NCBI RefSeq assembly: GCF_002896965.1
Contig: NZ_LYMM01000021.1
Span: forward strand, 62,001 to 126,000
Source of the DNA: Novosphingobium guangzhouense
GTDB taxonomy: Bacteria > Pseudomonadota > Alphaproteobacteria > Sphingomonadales > Sphingomonadaceae
Direction of reading: 5' to 3'
Length of the DNA stretch: 64,000 bases
Part shown: positions 16,811-26,155 of the stretch, in pieces
Numbering within the stretch: position 1 is the stretch's first letter
Layout: the number at the start of each line of letters is the position of its first letter
Position numbers and translations under genes: made by a program
Notes under the pieces: generated by a model
What the model was told of the DNA's origin: nothing
The model's database searches: none
The model's input: only the letters and a program-made list of their open reading frames with translations

Positions 16811-17662
16811 TTACGGCTCCCTGAAATGGTTCAGATAGGCATTGTCGGGCGAAAGCAGGATGGTCTTGGCGCCGTTCGGGCTGCCGGGCTGGCCCTTGCC
16901 GAACGAGACCGCGTAGCTCTGCATCGCGCGGTAGAAATCGTAGAACTGCGCGTCCTTGCCGAAGCTGTCGGCGTAGATCCTGGCGGCCTGCGCCTCGGCC
17001 TCGGCGCGGATGATCTGCGCATCGCGCTGGCCCTGTGCCGCGATCGTCTTGGCTTCTTCCTGTCGGCCCGCTTCCATGCGCACGAAGGCGGCTGCCAGTG
17101 CACCTTCGGGCAGGTCGGCGCGCTTGATCCTGACGTCCACCACCTGCGCGCCGTATTCCTGCGCTTCGCGGTCAAGCAGCTTGCGGATGTTCTCCATCGC
17201 CGCGCCGCGTTCGGCGGTCAGCAGCGACTGGAAGGTACGCTTGCCCAGTTCCTGACGCACGACCGATGACAGGATCGGCTCAAGCTGCTGGGTCACCCGT
17301 TCGGTCGTGCCGGCGGAGCGGACCATCTTCACCGGATCGACGATGCGATAGCGTGCATAGGCGTCCACGTTCAGCCGCTGCTGGTCGGTGGACAGCACCT
17401 GCTGCTGCTGCATGTCCACCGAAAGCAGGCGCTTGTCGATGCGGATCACCTGTTCCACCAGCGGGATGCGCCAGTGGACGCCCGCGCCGGTCTGCCCATA
17501 AGCCGCATTGGCGACATAGGGGTTGTAGACGCGCACCGGGCGGCCGGTCTGGACCACCACGGCCTGTTCGTCCTCGGGCACGACGATGGTGCTCATCATC
17601 AGGCCCACGACGACGGCGCCCGCGGCGATCAGCACGCCCTTGTAGTCGTTCAGGATGCCCAT
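16811..17662 (-). CDS. hflC: FtsH modulator HflC
   Basis: Second subunit of the HflKC complex, an SPFH (prohibitin-like) assembly around the membrane protease FtsH. An N-terminal transmembrane anchor (VLIAAGAVVVGLMMST) is followed by the SPFH/Band 7 domain on the periplasmic side and a C-terminal coiled region rich in Ala, Glu and Arg. 283 residues, typical for HflC. The ATG at 17662 overlaps the hflK stop (TGATG), so the pair is translationally coupled and made in equal amounts. Confidence 0.94.
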   Translation of the reverse strand: MGILNDYKGVLIAAGAVVVGLMMSTIVVPEDEQAVVVQTGRPVRVYNPYVANAAYGQTGAGVHWRIPLVEQVIRIDKRLLSVDMQQQQVLSTDQQRLNVDAYARYRIVDPVKMVRSAGTTERVTQQLEPILSSVVRQELGKRTFQSLLTAERGAAMENIRKLLDREAQEYGAQVVDVRIKRADLPEGALAAAFVRMEAGRQEEAKTIAAQGQRDAQIIRAEAEAQAARIYADSFGKDAQFYDFYRAMQSYAVSFGKGQPGSPNGAKTILLSPDNAYLNHFREP

Positions 17663-18846
17663 CACTGTTCTCCCGTGCTGGTCGGCGCGCTGGCCGAAGT
17701 GTCAGGAGAGGGAGCGGCGCGGCGCTGCATTTCAGGCAGGGGAAGGACGGTGTTCACGCCCTTTTCACCCACCACCGTGTCATTGTCGCGCAGGACGCGT
17801 TCCATGGTTTCGTAGTACATGCGACGCTTGGTCACCTCGGGGGCGAGCCTGTATTCCTCATAGACCTTGTCGAAGGCGGTGGCATCGCCCTGGGCGCGGG
17901 CGATCACCTGCTGCGCCCACGCGCGCGCTTCCGAACGATCGCGCTCGGCTTCCTGCTGGGCGACATTGACGTTGTCGAACGCGCTCTTGGTCTTGGCCGG
18001 CGGGTCGGCCTTCTTGATTTCCACGCCCTGGATGGCGATGCCGGAGTGGTAGAAGTCGAGGATGCGCTGCATCCGTTCGCCCACGTCCTGCTCTACCTGA
18101 GCGCGTCCGGCGCCGGACAGCGCCTGCCCGAGCGAGACTTGCGCGATAGAGGCGCGCATCGCGGCTTCGGCCACTTCCTGCACGGTTTCCTTCGGATCGG
18201 CGAGGCGGAAGGTGTAATCCTTCAGGCCCTTGATGTTCCAGCGGACAAGGTAGCTGAGATCGACCAGGCTCTTGTCGCTGGTCAGCATCAGCTTTTCGTT
18301 CTCGTTATCGGGAACGGTGACGACCTGGAACGAGCTGACGTCTTCCACATGCACCTGTTCGACCGGCCAGGGCAGGGTCAGGCTGACGCCGGAATCGATC
18401 GTGCGCGAATACTGGCCCAGCGTGGTGACGATGCCCTGTTCCTTGGGGCCGAGCATGTGCACGCTGGAGAAGCCGAGAACGACCACCACGGCAGCCGCGA
18501 TGCCGAGCGGCAGCCACGATTTGCCGTCCGGACGGCGCGGCAGGTTGGGGAAGCCGCCGGGTACGCGCGGTCCGCCGCCACCGCCGCCGGTGCGGCGCTG
18601 TTCGCCGCGATTGCGGAAGATGTCCTCGATGCTGGCCGAGCGGCGCGGCGGGGTGCCGTCTCCACTGGGCAGCCAGGGATTGCGGGGCCCGCTGGGTTTT
18701 TCGGGGCGTTCAGGCGTGTCGGAGCGGGGTTCGTCAGGCTGGCCGCCATCCGGTGCGCCGTCGGGACCGTTGCCTCCATCGGAGCCGTCCCCGCCGCTGC
18801 CGCCGTCATTGCCGCCGCCGCCCCATGGGCTGTTGCGTCCCGCCAT
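17662..18846 (-). CDS. hflK: FtsH modulator HflK
   Basis: First subunit of HflKC (394 residues). A long Gly/Asp/Pro-rich cytoplasmic N-terminus (~1-110, with repeated GGG and PDG) leads to one transmembrane helix (LGIAAAVVVVLGFSS), then the SPFH domain, with the highly conserved LTLPWPVEQVHVEDV segment and a coiled-coil C-terminal part. The start at 18846 has AGGAA about 8 bp upstream. It is the first gene of the hflK-hflC unit and is divergent from apbC with a 217-bp shared intergenic region. Confidence 0.94.
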   Translation of the reverse strand: MAGRNSPWGGGGNDGGSGGDGSDGGNGPDGAPDGGQPDEPRSDTPERPEKPSGPRNPWLPSGDGTPPRRSASIEDIFRNRGEQRRTGGGGGGPRVPGGFPNLPRRPDGKSWLPLGIAAAVVVVLGFSSVHMLGPKEQGIVTTLGQYSRTIDSGVSLTLPWPVEQVHVEDVSSFQVVTVPDNENEKLMLTSDKSLVDLSYLVRWNIKGLKDYTFRLADPKETVQEVAEAAMRASIAQVSLGQALSGAGRAQVEQDVGERMQRILDFYHSGIAIQGVEIKKADPPAKTKSAFDNVNVAQQEAERDRSEARAWAQQVIARAQGDATAFDKVYEEYRLAPEVTKRRMYYETMERVLRDNDTVVGEKGVNTVLPLPEMQRRAAPSPDTSASAPTSTGEQ

Positions 18847-19063
18847 CTGGGAAATTCCTGATCTGTCCCCCGGCACGCCGTGAGGAGGCGTGTCTGCACC
18901 ACCGATAGCTTTCATGATGCTATCTATAAGAACCCCTCTGGCAAATAACAGTGCCTCTCTTGCCCTTTTTCCCCGCGTACTCCACCTGAGCGGCGAACGC
19001 GGGGCCTTGGGCCCGGCAGACGCACACGCCGGAAACGAACCGGCAATCTACTGGAGAAGACAA

Positions 19064-20119
19064 GTGAGCAGCGCCGAAGGCATCGAGGGCAGCACCGGGG
19101 CGGGGACCGAAGGGTCGGGGGCCGTGGGCGAAGACCTCAAGGCGCTGTTGCGGCCCGATGCGGCGGCGCGTGTCCAGTCGCTGCGCGTGGCGGAAGGCCG
19201 CGCGACGCTGGTTCTCGACGCGACCGGGCTTGATGCGGCGGCGCGCGCGGCGATGGAAGCGGGCGTGAGAGAGGCGCTGGCGGGCAAGGTCGGCGAAGTG
19301 CGCGTGGCGATGATGGCCGACAAGGCAGAGCCGTCCACTACCACTAACGGGCCCGCCGCAGCGCCGAAGGGGCCGCGCATCATCGCGGTCGGATCGGGCA
19401 AGGGCGGCGTCGGCAAGTCCACGCTTTCGGCCAATCTTGCCGTTGCTCTGGCGCGGATGGGGCGCCGCGTCGGGCTGGTCGATGCGGATATCTACGGCCC
19501 TTCGCAGGCGCGGCTGCTGGGCACCGAGGGCCAGCGGGCGACGGCGCACGAAGGCAGGCTGGTGCCGGTCGAAAGCCGCTGGGGCGTGCCTGCGCTGTCG
19601 ATGGCGCACCTGTCGAACGCGGGGCAGGCGATCGCGTGGCGCGGACCGAAGATTTCCGGCGCGCTTCTCCAGCTGGTCGAGGGGCACTGGGACGGCGCCG
19701 AAGTGCTTATCGTCGATCTGCCGCCCGGCACCGGCGACGTGCAGCTGACGATGCTGCAGCGCTGCAAGCCGGCGGGCGCGGTGATCGTCTCCACCCCGCA
19801 GGATCTGGCGCTGATCGATGCAACCCGCGCGGTGGAGCTGTTCGAAAAGGGCGGCGTGCCGGTCATCGGCGTGGTCGAGAACATGGCGGGCTATGCCTGC
19901 CCCCATTGCGGCGAGGTGAGCGACCCGTTCGGCTGTGGCGGCGCAGAAGCGTCCGCGCAGGAGATGGGCGTGCCCTTCCTGGGCCGCATCCCGCTGGACA
20001 TCGCGATACGCCGGGAAGGAGATGCGGGCACGCCCACGGCTGCCGGGACCGGCCCGCAAGCCGATGCCTTCACCGCGCTTGCGGCCGGGGTCGCCGCCTG
20101 GCTGGATGCCAATCCCTGA
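19064..20119 (+). CDS. apbC: Mrp/ApbC iron-sulfur carrier ATPase
   Basis: P-loop NTPase that carries and delivers [4Fe-4S] clusters. The deviant Walker A is GKGGVGKST (with the signature Lys), followed by VDADIYGPSQ and LPPGTGDVQLT. The cluster-binding CxxC is in GYACPHCGE. The N-terminal MIP18/DUF59-like domain is short and poorly conserved (about residues 20-85). The GTG at 19064 was chosen because GGAG lies 8 bp upstream and the longer frame is intergenic sequence. Its stop overlaps the start of the molybdoenzyme gene (TGATG), and hemH follows that gene with another overlap. Confidence 0.93.
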   Translation: MSSAEGIEGSTGAGTEGSGAVGEDLKALLRPDAAARVQSLRVAEGRATLVLDATGLDAAARAAMEAGVREALAGKVGEVRVAMMADKAEPSTTTNGPAAAPKGPRIIAVGSGKGGVGKSTLSANLAVALARMGRRVGLVDADIYGPSQARLLGTEGQRATAHEGRLVPVESRWGVPALSMAHLSNAGQAIAWRGPKISGALLQLVEGHWDGAEVLIVDLPPGTGDVQLTMLQRCKPAGAVIVSTPQDLALIDATRAVELFEKGGVPVIGVVENMAGYACPHCGEVSDPFGCGGAEASAQEMGVPFLGRIPLDIAIRREGDAGTPTAAGTGPQADAFTALAAGVAAWLDANP

Positions 20120-22401
20120 TGGCGGTGACCCGCCGCGGCGTGCTTGTCGGAGCGCTGGCGGGCGGTGGGCTTGCGCTCGGCTACATGCTGCGGCCGCGCA
20201 GTTATCCGCTGCCGCTGCACCCGCACGAGGGGGAGTTCGCCTTCGATGCGTGGATCAGGATCGGCGCGGACGGCGTCGTTACCGTTTCGGTCCCTCAAGT
20301 GGAGATGGGGCAGGGCGTCACCACGCTGATCCCGCAGATCGTCGCGCATGAACTGGGCGCGGACTGGCGGCAGATCGCGGCCGAGCCTGCCCCGGTCAGC
20401 GCCCGCTATGCCAACCTTGCGCTTGCCGCGAAATGGGCGCCGCTCTGGATGCCGCTGGTGCCTTCGCTTGCGGATGACCCGGACGATCTGCTGACCCGCC
20501 GCTGGGCGCAGGACGAGGTTTTCGACGTGACGGCGGACGGCACCGCGATCGCCGCTTACGAGGCGGCAGCGCGTGCCGCCGCCGCTTCTGCCCGCGCGAT
20601 GCTGGCGCAGGCTGCTGCGGCCCGCTGGAACGTGGGCTGGGAAGAGTGCGAAGTGGCGAACGGCTTCGTCACCCACGAAAACAGGAAGCTGCCCTTCGGC
20701 CCGCTTGCCGCCGAGGCCGCGCGCTATTCCCCGCCCTCGACACCGCCGCTGCGAGCGGAGCCGATGTCCGAGCGTGCCGGCGAATTTCCGCCCGGCGCGC
20801 CCTTGCGCTACCCCCGGCTGGACCTGCCCTCCAAGATCGACGGCTCGTGGACCTTCGCGGGTGATGTGCGCCTGCCCGGCATGGTATTCGCCGCGATCCG
20901 CCACGGTCCCATCGGTCGCAGGACGTTCCTTTCCGATCTGGACGAGGGCGCCGCGAAAGGCGTGCCCGGCTTCCTGCGCACCGTGCGCAGCCCGGAAGGG
21001 CAAGCCGCCTGGGTGGCCGCCGTCGCCACCAACGGCTGGGCGGCCGAGCAGGCGCTGGCCCGTATGGAGCCCGGTTTTCGGGTGGCCGCCGGGGCCGACT
21101 CCGATGCCGTCGACACGGCGATGGACGAAGCGCTGCATAATGCCCGTGCGCATCGCATCCACTCGGCAGGCGACATGGCGCTGGTTCGGGACCGTCTGCC
21201 GATCCAGATCGGATACGAAGTCTCGCCCGCGATCCATGCCGGCATCGAGACTGCTGCGGCAACGGCATGGCTTCATGACGGCAAGCTGGAGCTGTGGATC
21301 GGCACGCAGGCGCCGCAGGCGGTGCGCAAGACGGTGGCCGCGGCGCTGGACATGCACCTGCGTGACGTGGTGCTCTATCCCGTGGCGATCGGCGGCAGCT
21401 TCGATCGCAGGCTTGAGCATGGCCAGGCCGTGGAAGCCGCGCTGATCGCCAGGGCCGTGAGCAAGCCCGTCCAGCTTACCTGGTCCCGGCGTGAGGAGTT
21501 CCGCGCGGGCCTGCCCCGTGCGCCGGTATCCGCCGTCATGGCCGCGCGTCCCGATAGCGAAGGGCAGATCGCCGGATGGCGCGCACGCATCACCGTGCCC
21601 GCCACCGCGCGCGAATTCGGCCGCCGCCTGCTCCATGGTGATGCGCCTTACGATGCGCTCGAAGCCGTCGCGCTCGATGCCGATCCCATGGCGCTGGAAG
21701 GCGCGGTGCCGCCTTACGCCATTCCCAACCTGGCGATCGACCACGTTCCCGTGCGCATCGGCCTGCCCACGGCAAGGATGCGCGGCAATGCCCATGGCTG
21801 GACCGCCTTCTTCAACGAAAGTTTCATCGACGAACTGGCGCACAAGGCCGGGCGCGAGCCTCTGTCCTATCGCATGGCGATGCTGGGCCACGACCCGCGC
21901 CTTGCCGCCTGCCTTCAGCGGGTGGCGGCCCTGTCGCAATGGGGCGGCGGTTCGGACGCCAGCGGGCAGGGGCTGGCCTGCCATGTGATCGATGCTGGCG
22001 GCATCGGGGGCCGCATCGCTGTGGTCGCCAGCGCCCGGCGCGAAGCCGAAGGGGTGCGCGTGGACCGCCTGAGCGCGGTCGTTGACGTGGGGCGCATCGT
22101 CAATCTGGATATCGCGCGCCAGCAGGTGGAGGGCGGGCTGGTCTTTGGCCTCGGCCTCGCGCTGGGCTGCGCGGTGCGCTATGCCGGTGGACGGCCGGAC
22201 AGCGAAAGCCTTGCCGCGATGGGGCTGCCGACGCTGGCCGATTGCCCCGCGATCGAGGTGGATTTCATCGAAAGCCGCGAAGACCCCGCCGATCCGGGCG
22301 AACTGGGCGTGGCCGCCGTGGCCCCGGCCGTTGCCAACGCGCTTTTCTCGGCGACGGGCCTGCGCCTGCGCCGCCTTCCCTTCTTTGCCGAGGACGTATG
22401 A
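20119..22401 (+). CDS. Molybdopterin-dependent oxidoreductase large subunit (IorB-like)
   Basis: Xanthine-oxidase-family subunit (760 residues), most like the isoquinoline 1-oxidoreductase beta or membrane aldehyde dehydrogenase type. A twin-arginine-like start (TRRGVLVGALAGGGLALGY) suggests Tat export. The first conserved block (VPQVEMGQGVTTLIPQIVA) binds the cofactor, and the C-terminal block carries the conserved Glu (DPGELGVAAVAP) expected at the active site. The [2Fe-2S] small subunit normally needed as electron acceptor is not adjacent. It overlaps apbC at its start and hemH at its end. The substrate is unknown. Confidence 0.85.
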   Translation: MAVTRRGVLVGALAGGGLALGYMLRPRSYPLPLHPHEGEFAFDAWIRIGADGVVTVSVPQVEMGQGVTTLIPQIVAHELGADWRQIAAEPAPVSARYANLALAAKWAPLWMPLVPSLADDPDDLLTRRWAQDEVFDVTADGTAIAAYEAAARAAAASARAMLAQAAAARWNVGWEECEVANGFVTHENRKLPFGPLAAEAARYSPPSTPPLRAEPMSERAGEFPPGAPLRYPRLDLPSKIDGSWTFAGDVRLPGMVFAAIRHGPIGRRTFLSDLDEGAAKGVPGFLRTVRSPEGQAAWVAAVATNGWAAEQALARMEPGFRVAAGADSDAVDTAMDEALHNARAHRIHSAGDMALVRDRLPIQIGYEVSPAIHAGIETAAATAWLHDGKLELWIGTQAPQAVRKTVAAALDMHLRDVVLYPVAIGGSFDRRLEHGQAVEAALIARAVSKPVQLTWSRREEFRAGLPRAPVSAVMAARPDSEGQIAGWRARITVPATAREFGRRLLHGDAPYDALEAVALDADPMALEGAVPPYAIPNLAIDHVPVRIGLPTARMRGNAHGWTAFFNESFIDELAHKAGREPLSYRMAMLGHDPRLAACLQRVAALSQWGGGSDASGQGLACHVIDAGGIGGRIAVVASARREAEGVRVDRLSAVVDVGRIVNLDIARQQVEGGLVFGLGLALGCAVRYAGGRPDSESLAAMGLPTLADCPAIEVDFIESREDPADPGELGVAAVAPAVANALFSATGLRLRRLPFFAEDV

Positions 22402-23414
22402 CGCCAGACCTTTCACCCGCCGCGAACGGAGGCGTCGGTGTCCTCCTCGTCAATCTTGGCACGCCCGACGCGCCGACGCCGGATGCGGTCCGCCGCTACC
22501 TTGCCGAGTTCCTGTCCGACCCGCGCGTGGTGGAAATCCCGGCGATCGCGTGGAAGCCGATCCTGCATGGGGTGATCCTGCGCACGCGCCCGGCCAAGTC
22601 GGCCCATGCCTACAGCCAGGTCTGGACTGCGGCAGGCTCGCCCCTTGCCGCGATCACCGCAGGACAGGCCGGTGCTCTGCAGCAGCGGCTTGGCGATGCC
22701 GTCACGGTCGACTGGGCGATGCGCTACGGCAATCCCTCGCTGCCTTCGCGGTTGCAGGCGATGAAGGATGCGGGCTGCGAGCGTATCCTTGTCGCCCCGC
22801 TCTACCCGCAATATTCGGGCGCGACGACCGCATCGGTGATGGACAAGCTGGGCGATGCCCTGCGCGCCATGCGCTGGCAGCCCGCGCTGCGCACGCTGCC
22901 GCCCTATTACGACGACGCGGCCTATATCGCCGCACTGGAAGAGGATGTCGTCGCGCAAGTCGCCGCGCTGGAATTCACGCCCGAAGTGCTGCTGCTGTCC
23001 TATCACGGCATGCCCGAGCGCACGCGGAAGCTGGGCGATCCGTACCACGATCACTGCCGCGAAACCTCCCGCCTGCTGAGCGCTCGGCTGGCGCAGCGGC
23101 TGCCGTCGCTGCGGGTCGAAACCAGCTTCCAGTCCCGCTTCGGCCGCGCGAAATGGCTTGAACCTGCGACCGAGACGGTGCTGGCGGAAGAAGCGAAGTC
23201 CGGAACCCGCCGGCTTGCCATCCTGGCGCCGGGCTTCTCGGCGGACTGCGTGGAAACGCTGGAGGAACTGGCGATCCGTGGCCGCGAGGTGTTCGAGGAG
23301 GCGGGCGGCGAACGCCTTGCGGTGCTGGCCTGCCTGAACGACCGCGCGCCCGGCATGGCGATGCTCGAAGGGCTGGTCCGGCGCGAATTGTCGGGGTGGC
23401 TTTCAGGAATTTAA
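22398..23414 (+). CDS. hemH: Ferrochelatase
   Basis: Inserts Fe2+ into protoporphyrin IX, the last step of protoheme synthesis. Motifs: LLVNLGTPDAP at the N-terminus, LLSYHGMPERT with the metal-binding His, and PGFSADCVETLEE with the catalytic Glu. 338 residues, normal for the bacterial soluble enzyme. The ATG at 22398 overlaps the upstream stop by 4 bp. A cluster with an Fe-S carrier and a molybdo-enzyme suggests a metal-cofactor theme, which is inference only. Confidence 0.96.
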   Translation: MTPDLSPAANGGVGVLLVNLGTPDAPTPDAVRRYLAEFLSDPRVVEIPAIAWKPILHGVILRTRPAKSAHAYSQVWTAAGSPLAAITAGQAGALQQRLGDAVTVDWAMRYGNPSLPSRLQAMKDAGCERILVAPLYPQYSGATTASVMDKLGDALRAMRWQPALRTLPPYYDDAAYIAALEEDVVAQVAALEFTPEVLLLSYHGMPERTRKLGDPYHDHCRETSRLLSARLAQRLPSLRVETSFQSRFGRAKWLEPATETVLAEEAKSGTRRLAILAPGFSADCVETLEELAIRGREVFEEAGGERLAVLACLNDRAPGMAMLEGLVRRELSGWLSGI

Positions 23415-23473
23415 CTGTCCGGAAAGTCCCGTATGTTCCAACTCTGTTCCCTGCAGAACGGAAGGATCGGATC

Positions 23474-24451
23474 ATGCGTGACGGGGACCACCTCCAGCCC
23501 GACTTCGCATATGGCGGGTCGGTTGCAACAGCCGCGCCGTTCGCCGGTGACGGGACGGGCGCGGGCGTGGCGCTGTCGATCTACGCCAACCGCGCCCATT
23601 TGCGCGCCACCTTGCGGGAAGACGGCGATGCGGCGGGCATGCGCCTTGTCGCGGCGGCGCCGCTTGCCGATCTTGTGCTCATGGGGGACGCGCTGGCGCA
23701 GGCTTCGCTGCCCGATGTGATCCTGGTGGATTGCCCGCAGGTCGATGCCGGAGTGCTGGCGGCGCTGGCGCGGCTGGATATGCGCGCGGCGGGCGGGGCC
23801 ACCCGCCTTATCGTCTCTACCGGGGTCGATGCGCTGGATGAAGTCTTCGCCTGCATGGACCAGTCCTCGCCCGTGCTGCTGGTCGATCCCGATCGGGCGG
23901 AACGCGTTCTGGCGCTGGGCCGCACCTTGGCGACGATGCCGTCAGGGCGCGTGCGCGAACTGTCGGAAGATGACCGGCTGATGCTGCTGCGGCTGACCGA
24001 ACAGGTCGGCAAGATCGCGGGCCGGATGGACCGTCTCGAACCGCAGGGCGGGGTGCCGCAGCCGCCGCCGGTCGCGCCGGTGTCTTCCCCGGCGCCGGGG
24101 CAGCTTCCCGATGCCCGGCTGGTGCGCCGCATCATCCGCCAGCGCCAGCTGCGCGCGCGCTTCGTGGACAAGGATTTCTTCGCCGATCCTGCCTGGGACA
24201 TGCTGCTGGACCTCACCGCATCGCGGCTGGAGGGCAAGCGGGTGTCGGTGACGTCGCTTTGCATTGCGGCGGGCGTGCCGCCCACCACGGCGCTGCGCTG
24301 GATCGGCCAGATGGTCGAAGCGGGCTTCTTCGTGCGCCTCAATGACGGTACGGACAAGCGCCGCGCCTTCATCGACCTCAGCGACAAGGCGGTGGACGCC
24401 ATGTCCCGGTACTTCGCGGAAATCGCGCTGACGGGGCCTGCGCCGATCTGA
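23474..24451 (+). CDS. Winged-helix transcriptional regulator with receiver-like N-terminus
   Basis: A 325-residue DNA-binding protein I do not recognise by name. The C-terminal ~110 residues contain a MarR-like winged helix (DPAWDMLLDLTASRLEGK, SLCIAAGVPPTTALRWIGQ as the helix-turn-helix, then a charged wing). The N-terminal ~150 residues alternate short strands and helices (PDVILVDCP, RLIVSTGVD, PVLLVDPDR) in the pattern of a response-regulator receiver or pseudo-receiver, without a clear phospho-acceptor Asp. A Pro-rich linker (PQPPPVAPV) separates them. GAAGGA precedes the ATG. No adjacent histidine kinase. Confidence 0.75.
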   Translation: MRDGDHLQPDFAYGGSVATAAPFAGDGTGAGVALSIYANRAHLRATLREDGDAAGMRLVAAAPLADLVLMGDALAQASLPDVILVDCPQVDAGVLAALARLDMRAAGGATRLIVSTGVDALDEVFACMDQSSPVLLVDPDRAERVLALGRTLATMPSGRVRELSEDDRLMLLRLTEQVGKIAGRMDRLEPQGGVPQPPPVAPVSSPAPGQLPDARLVRRIIRQRQLRARFVDKDFFADPAWDMLLDLTASRLEGKRVSVTSLCIAAGVPPTTALRWIGQMVEAGFFVRLNDGTDKRRAFIDLSDKAVDAMSRYFAEIALTGPAPI

Positions 24452-24466
24452 GAAGGCGCACCCTGC

Positions 24467-24489
24467 CGAACGCGGCCATGGCGTTCGGG
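24467..24489 (+). repeat. Hairpin after regulator gene
   Basis: CCGAACGC (24467-24474) pairs with GCGTTCGG (24482-24489) around a 7-nt loop, 15 bp after the stop. Without a T run it is only a possible terminator. Confidence 0.35.
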
Positions 24490-24514
24490 CGCATCACGGT
24501 ATAAAGGCGCGCGG

Positions 24515-26155
24515 ATGCTTCGCCTCACCGACATTGCCCTGCCGCTTGACCATACGCCCGCCGATCTCGACGCGGCGGTGGTGCAGCGCCTTGCCATCGC
24601 GCCCGCCGATCTTGAGCGCGTGACCGTGTTCCGCCGGGGCAACGATGCGCGGCGCAAGAACGCGATCAAGCTGGTCTATGCCCTCGATGTGGCTGTGAAG
24701 GACGAAGCCGAAGTGCTGGCCCGCTTTACCGGCGACCAGCATGTGCGGCCGACGCCGGACATTTCCTACAAGTTCCCCGTCCGTGCGCCTGCCGGTTGGG
24801 AAGGGCCGCGTCCGGTCGTCATCGGCGCCGGTCCCTGCGGCCTGCTCGCCGCGCTGATCCTTGCGCAGATGGGCCTGAAGCCCATCATCATCGAACGCGG
24901 CAAGGCAGTGCGTGAACGCACCAAGGATACCTGGGGGCTGTGGCGTCGTTCCGAACTCAACCCGGAAAGCAACGTCCAGTTCGGCGAAGGCGGGGCGGGC
25001 ACGTTCTCGGACGGCAAGCTCTACAGCCGCATCAAGGACCCGCGCCACCTTGGCCGCAAGGTGCTGACCGAATTCGTCAAGGCCGGCGCGCCCGAGGATA
25101 TCCTTACCGAAGCGCATCCGCACATCGGCACCTTCCGCCTCGTCACCATGGTCATGTCCATGCGCGAAACGATCGAGCAGCTGGGCGGGGAATACCGTTT
25201 CAGCACCCGTGTCGAGGATTTCGAGATCGCCGAGGAAGACGGCGAGCGTCGCCTCAAGGGCCTGCACCTGTCGACCGGCGAATACCTTGCGGCAGAGCAT
25301 GTGATCATGGCGGTGGGCCACTCTGCGCGCGATACGTTCGAGGTACTTCACGGTCGCGGCGTCCAGATAGAGGCGAAGCCCTTCGCGATCGGCGTGCGCA
25401 TCGAACACCCGCAAAGCTGGGTCGACAAGGCGCGCTACGGTGCCTGTGCGGGCAACCCGATCCTGGGCGCGGCGGCCTACGCCATTTCGCACAAGGCGAA
25501 GAACGGGCGCACCGTCTATTCGTTCTGCATGTGCCCCGGCGGCCGCGTGGTCGCGGCGACAAGCGAGGAAGGCCGCGTCGTCACCAACGGCATGAGCCAG
25601 TATTCGCGCGCCGAATTCAACGCCAACTCCGGCCTCGTCGTCGATATCAGTCCGGAGCGTGACTTTCCCGGCGATCCGCTGGCGGGGATCGAACTGCAGC
25701 GCAGGCTGGAGGAACTGGCCTATGTCGCGGGTGGATCCAACTACAAGGCGCCCGGTCAGAAGGTCGGCGATTTCATGGCGGGCCGCGCCTCGACCGAACT
25801 TGGCGAAGTGAACCCCAGCTATCAGCCGGGCGTCCACCTGACCGACCTTCGCGAATGCCTGCCCGACTACGTGGTCGAGGCGATCCGCGAAGCGCTGCCG
25901 GTGTTCGGCCGTCAGGTGCCCGGTTACGATCACCCCGATGTCATCATGACCGGCGTGGAAACGCGCAGTTCGTCGCCGGTGCGGATCGGGCGCGGCAAGG
26001 ATTGCCAGAGCCTAAACACGCGCGGCCTCTACCCCGCGGGCGAGGGTGCGGGCTATGCGGGTGGCATCCTCTCTGCCGCCGTGGACGGCATCCGCGTGGC
26101 CGAAGCGCTGGCGCTGGAACTGGTGGGGCCGGAACTGGTCGGTACGCCGGAATGA
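24515..26155 (+). CDS. NAD(P)/FAD-dependent dehydrogenase (COG2509-type)
   Basis: A 546-residue flavoprotein. A ~90-residue N-terminal domain (with ARRKNAIKLVYALDVAV) precedes the dinucleotide-binding motif VIGAGPCGLLAALILA at residues ~106-121. Later blocks NVQFGEGGAGTFSDGKL, FCMCPGGRV and GLYPAGEGAGYAGG place it in the uncharacterised FAD-dependent dehydrogenase group COG2509. The reaction is unknown. The stop overlaps the next flavoprotein start by 4 bp (ATGA), so the two are made together. Confidence 0.88.
   Translation: MLRLTDIALPLDHTPADLDAAVVQRLAIAPADLERVTVFRRGNDARRKNAIKLVYALDVAVKDEAEVLARFTGDQHVRPTPDISYKFPVRAPAGWEGPRPVVIGAGPCGLLAALILAQMGLKPIIIERGKAVRERTKDTWGLWRRSELNPESNVQFGEGGAGTFSDGKLYSRIKDPRHLGRKVLTEFVKAGAPEDILTEAHPHIGTFRLVTMVMSMRETIEQLGGEYRFSTRVEDFEIAEEDGERRLKGLHLSTGEYLAAEHVIMAVGHSARDTFEVLHGRGVQIEAKPFAIGVRIEHPQSWVDKARYGACAGNPILGAAAYAISHKAKNGRTVYSFCMCPGGRVVAATSEEGRVVTNGMSQYSRAEFNANSGLVVDISPERDFPGDPLAGIELQRRLEELAYVAGGSNYKAPGQKVGDFMAGRASTELGEVNPSYQPGVHLTDLRECLPDYVVEAIREALPVFGRQVPGYDHPDVIMTGVETRSSSPVRIGRGKDCQSLNTRGLYPAGEGAGYAGGILSAAVDGIRVAEALALELVGPELVGTPE

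Noticed and set aside
19891..22416. An 841-residue minus-strand open frame opposite the molybdoenzyme gene
   Set aside because: Same shadow effect: no motif, a composition rich in Arg, Gly and His, and full overlap with a conserved gene.
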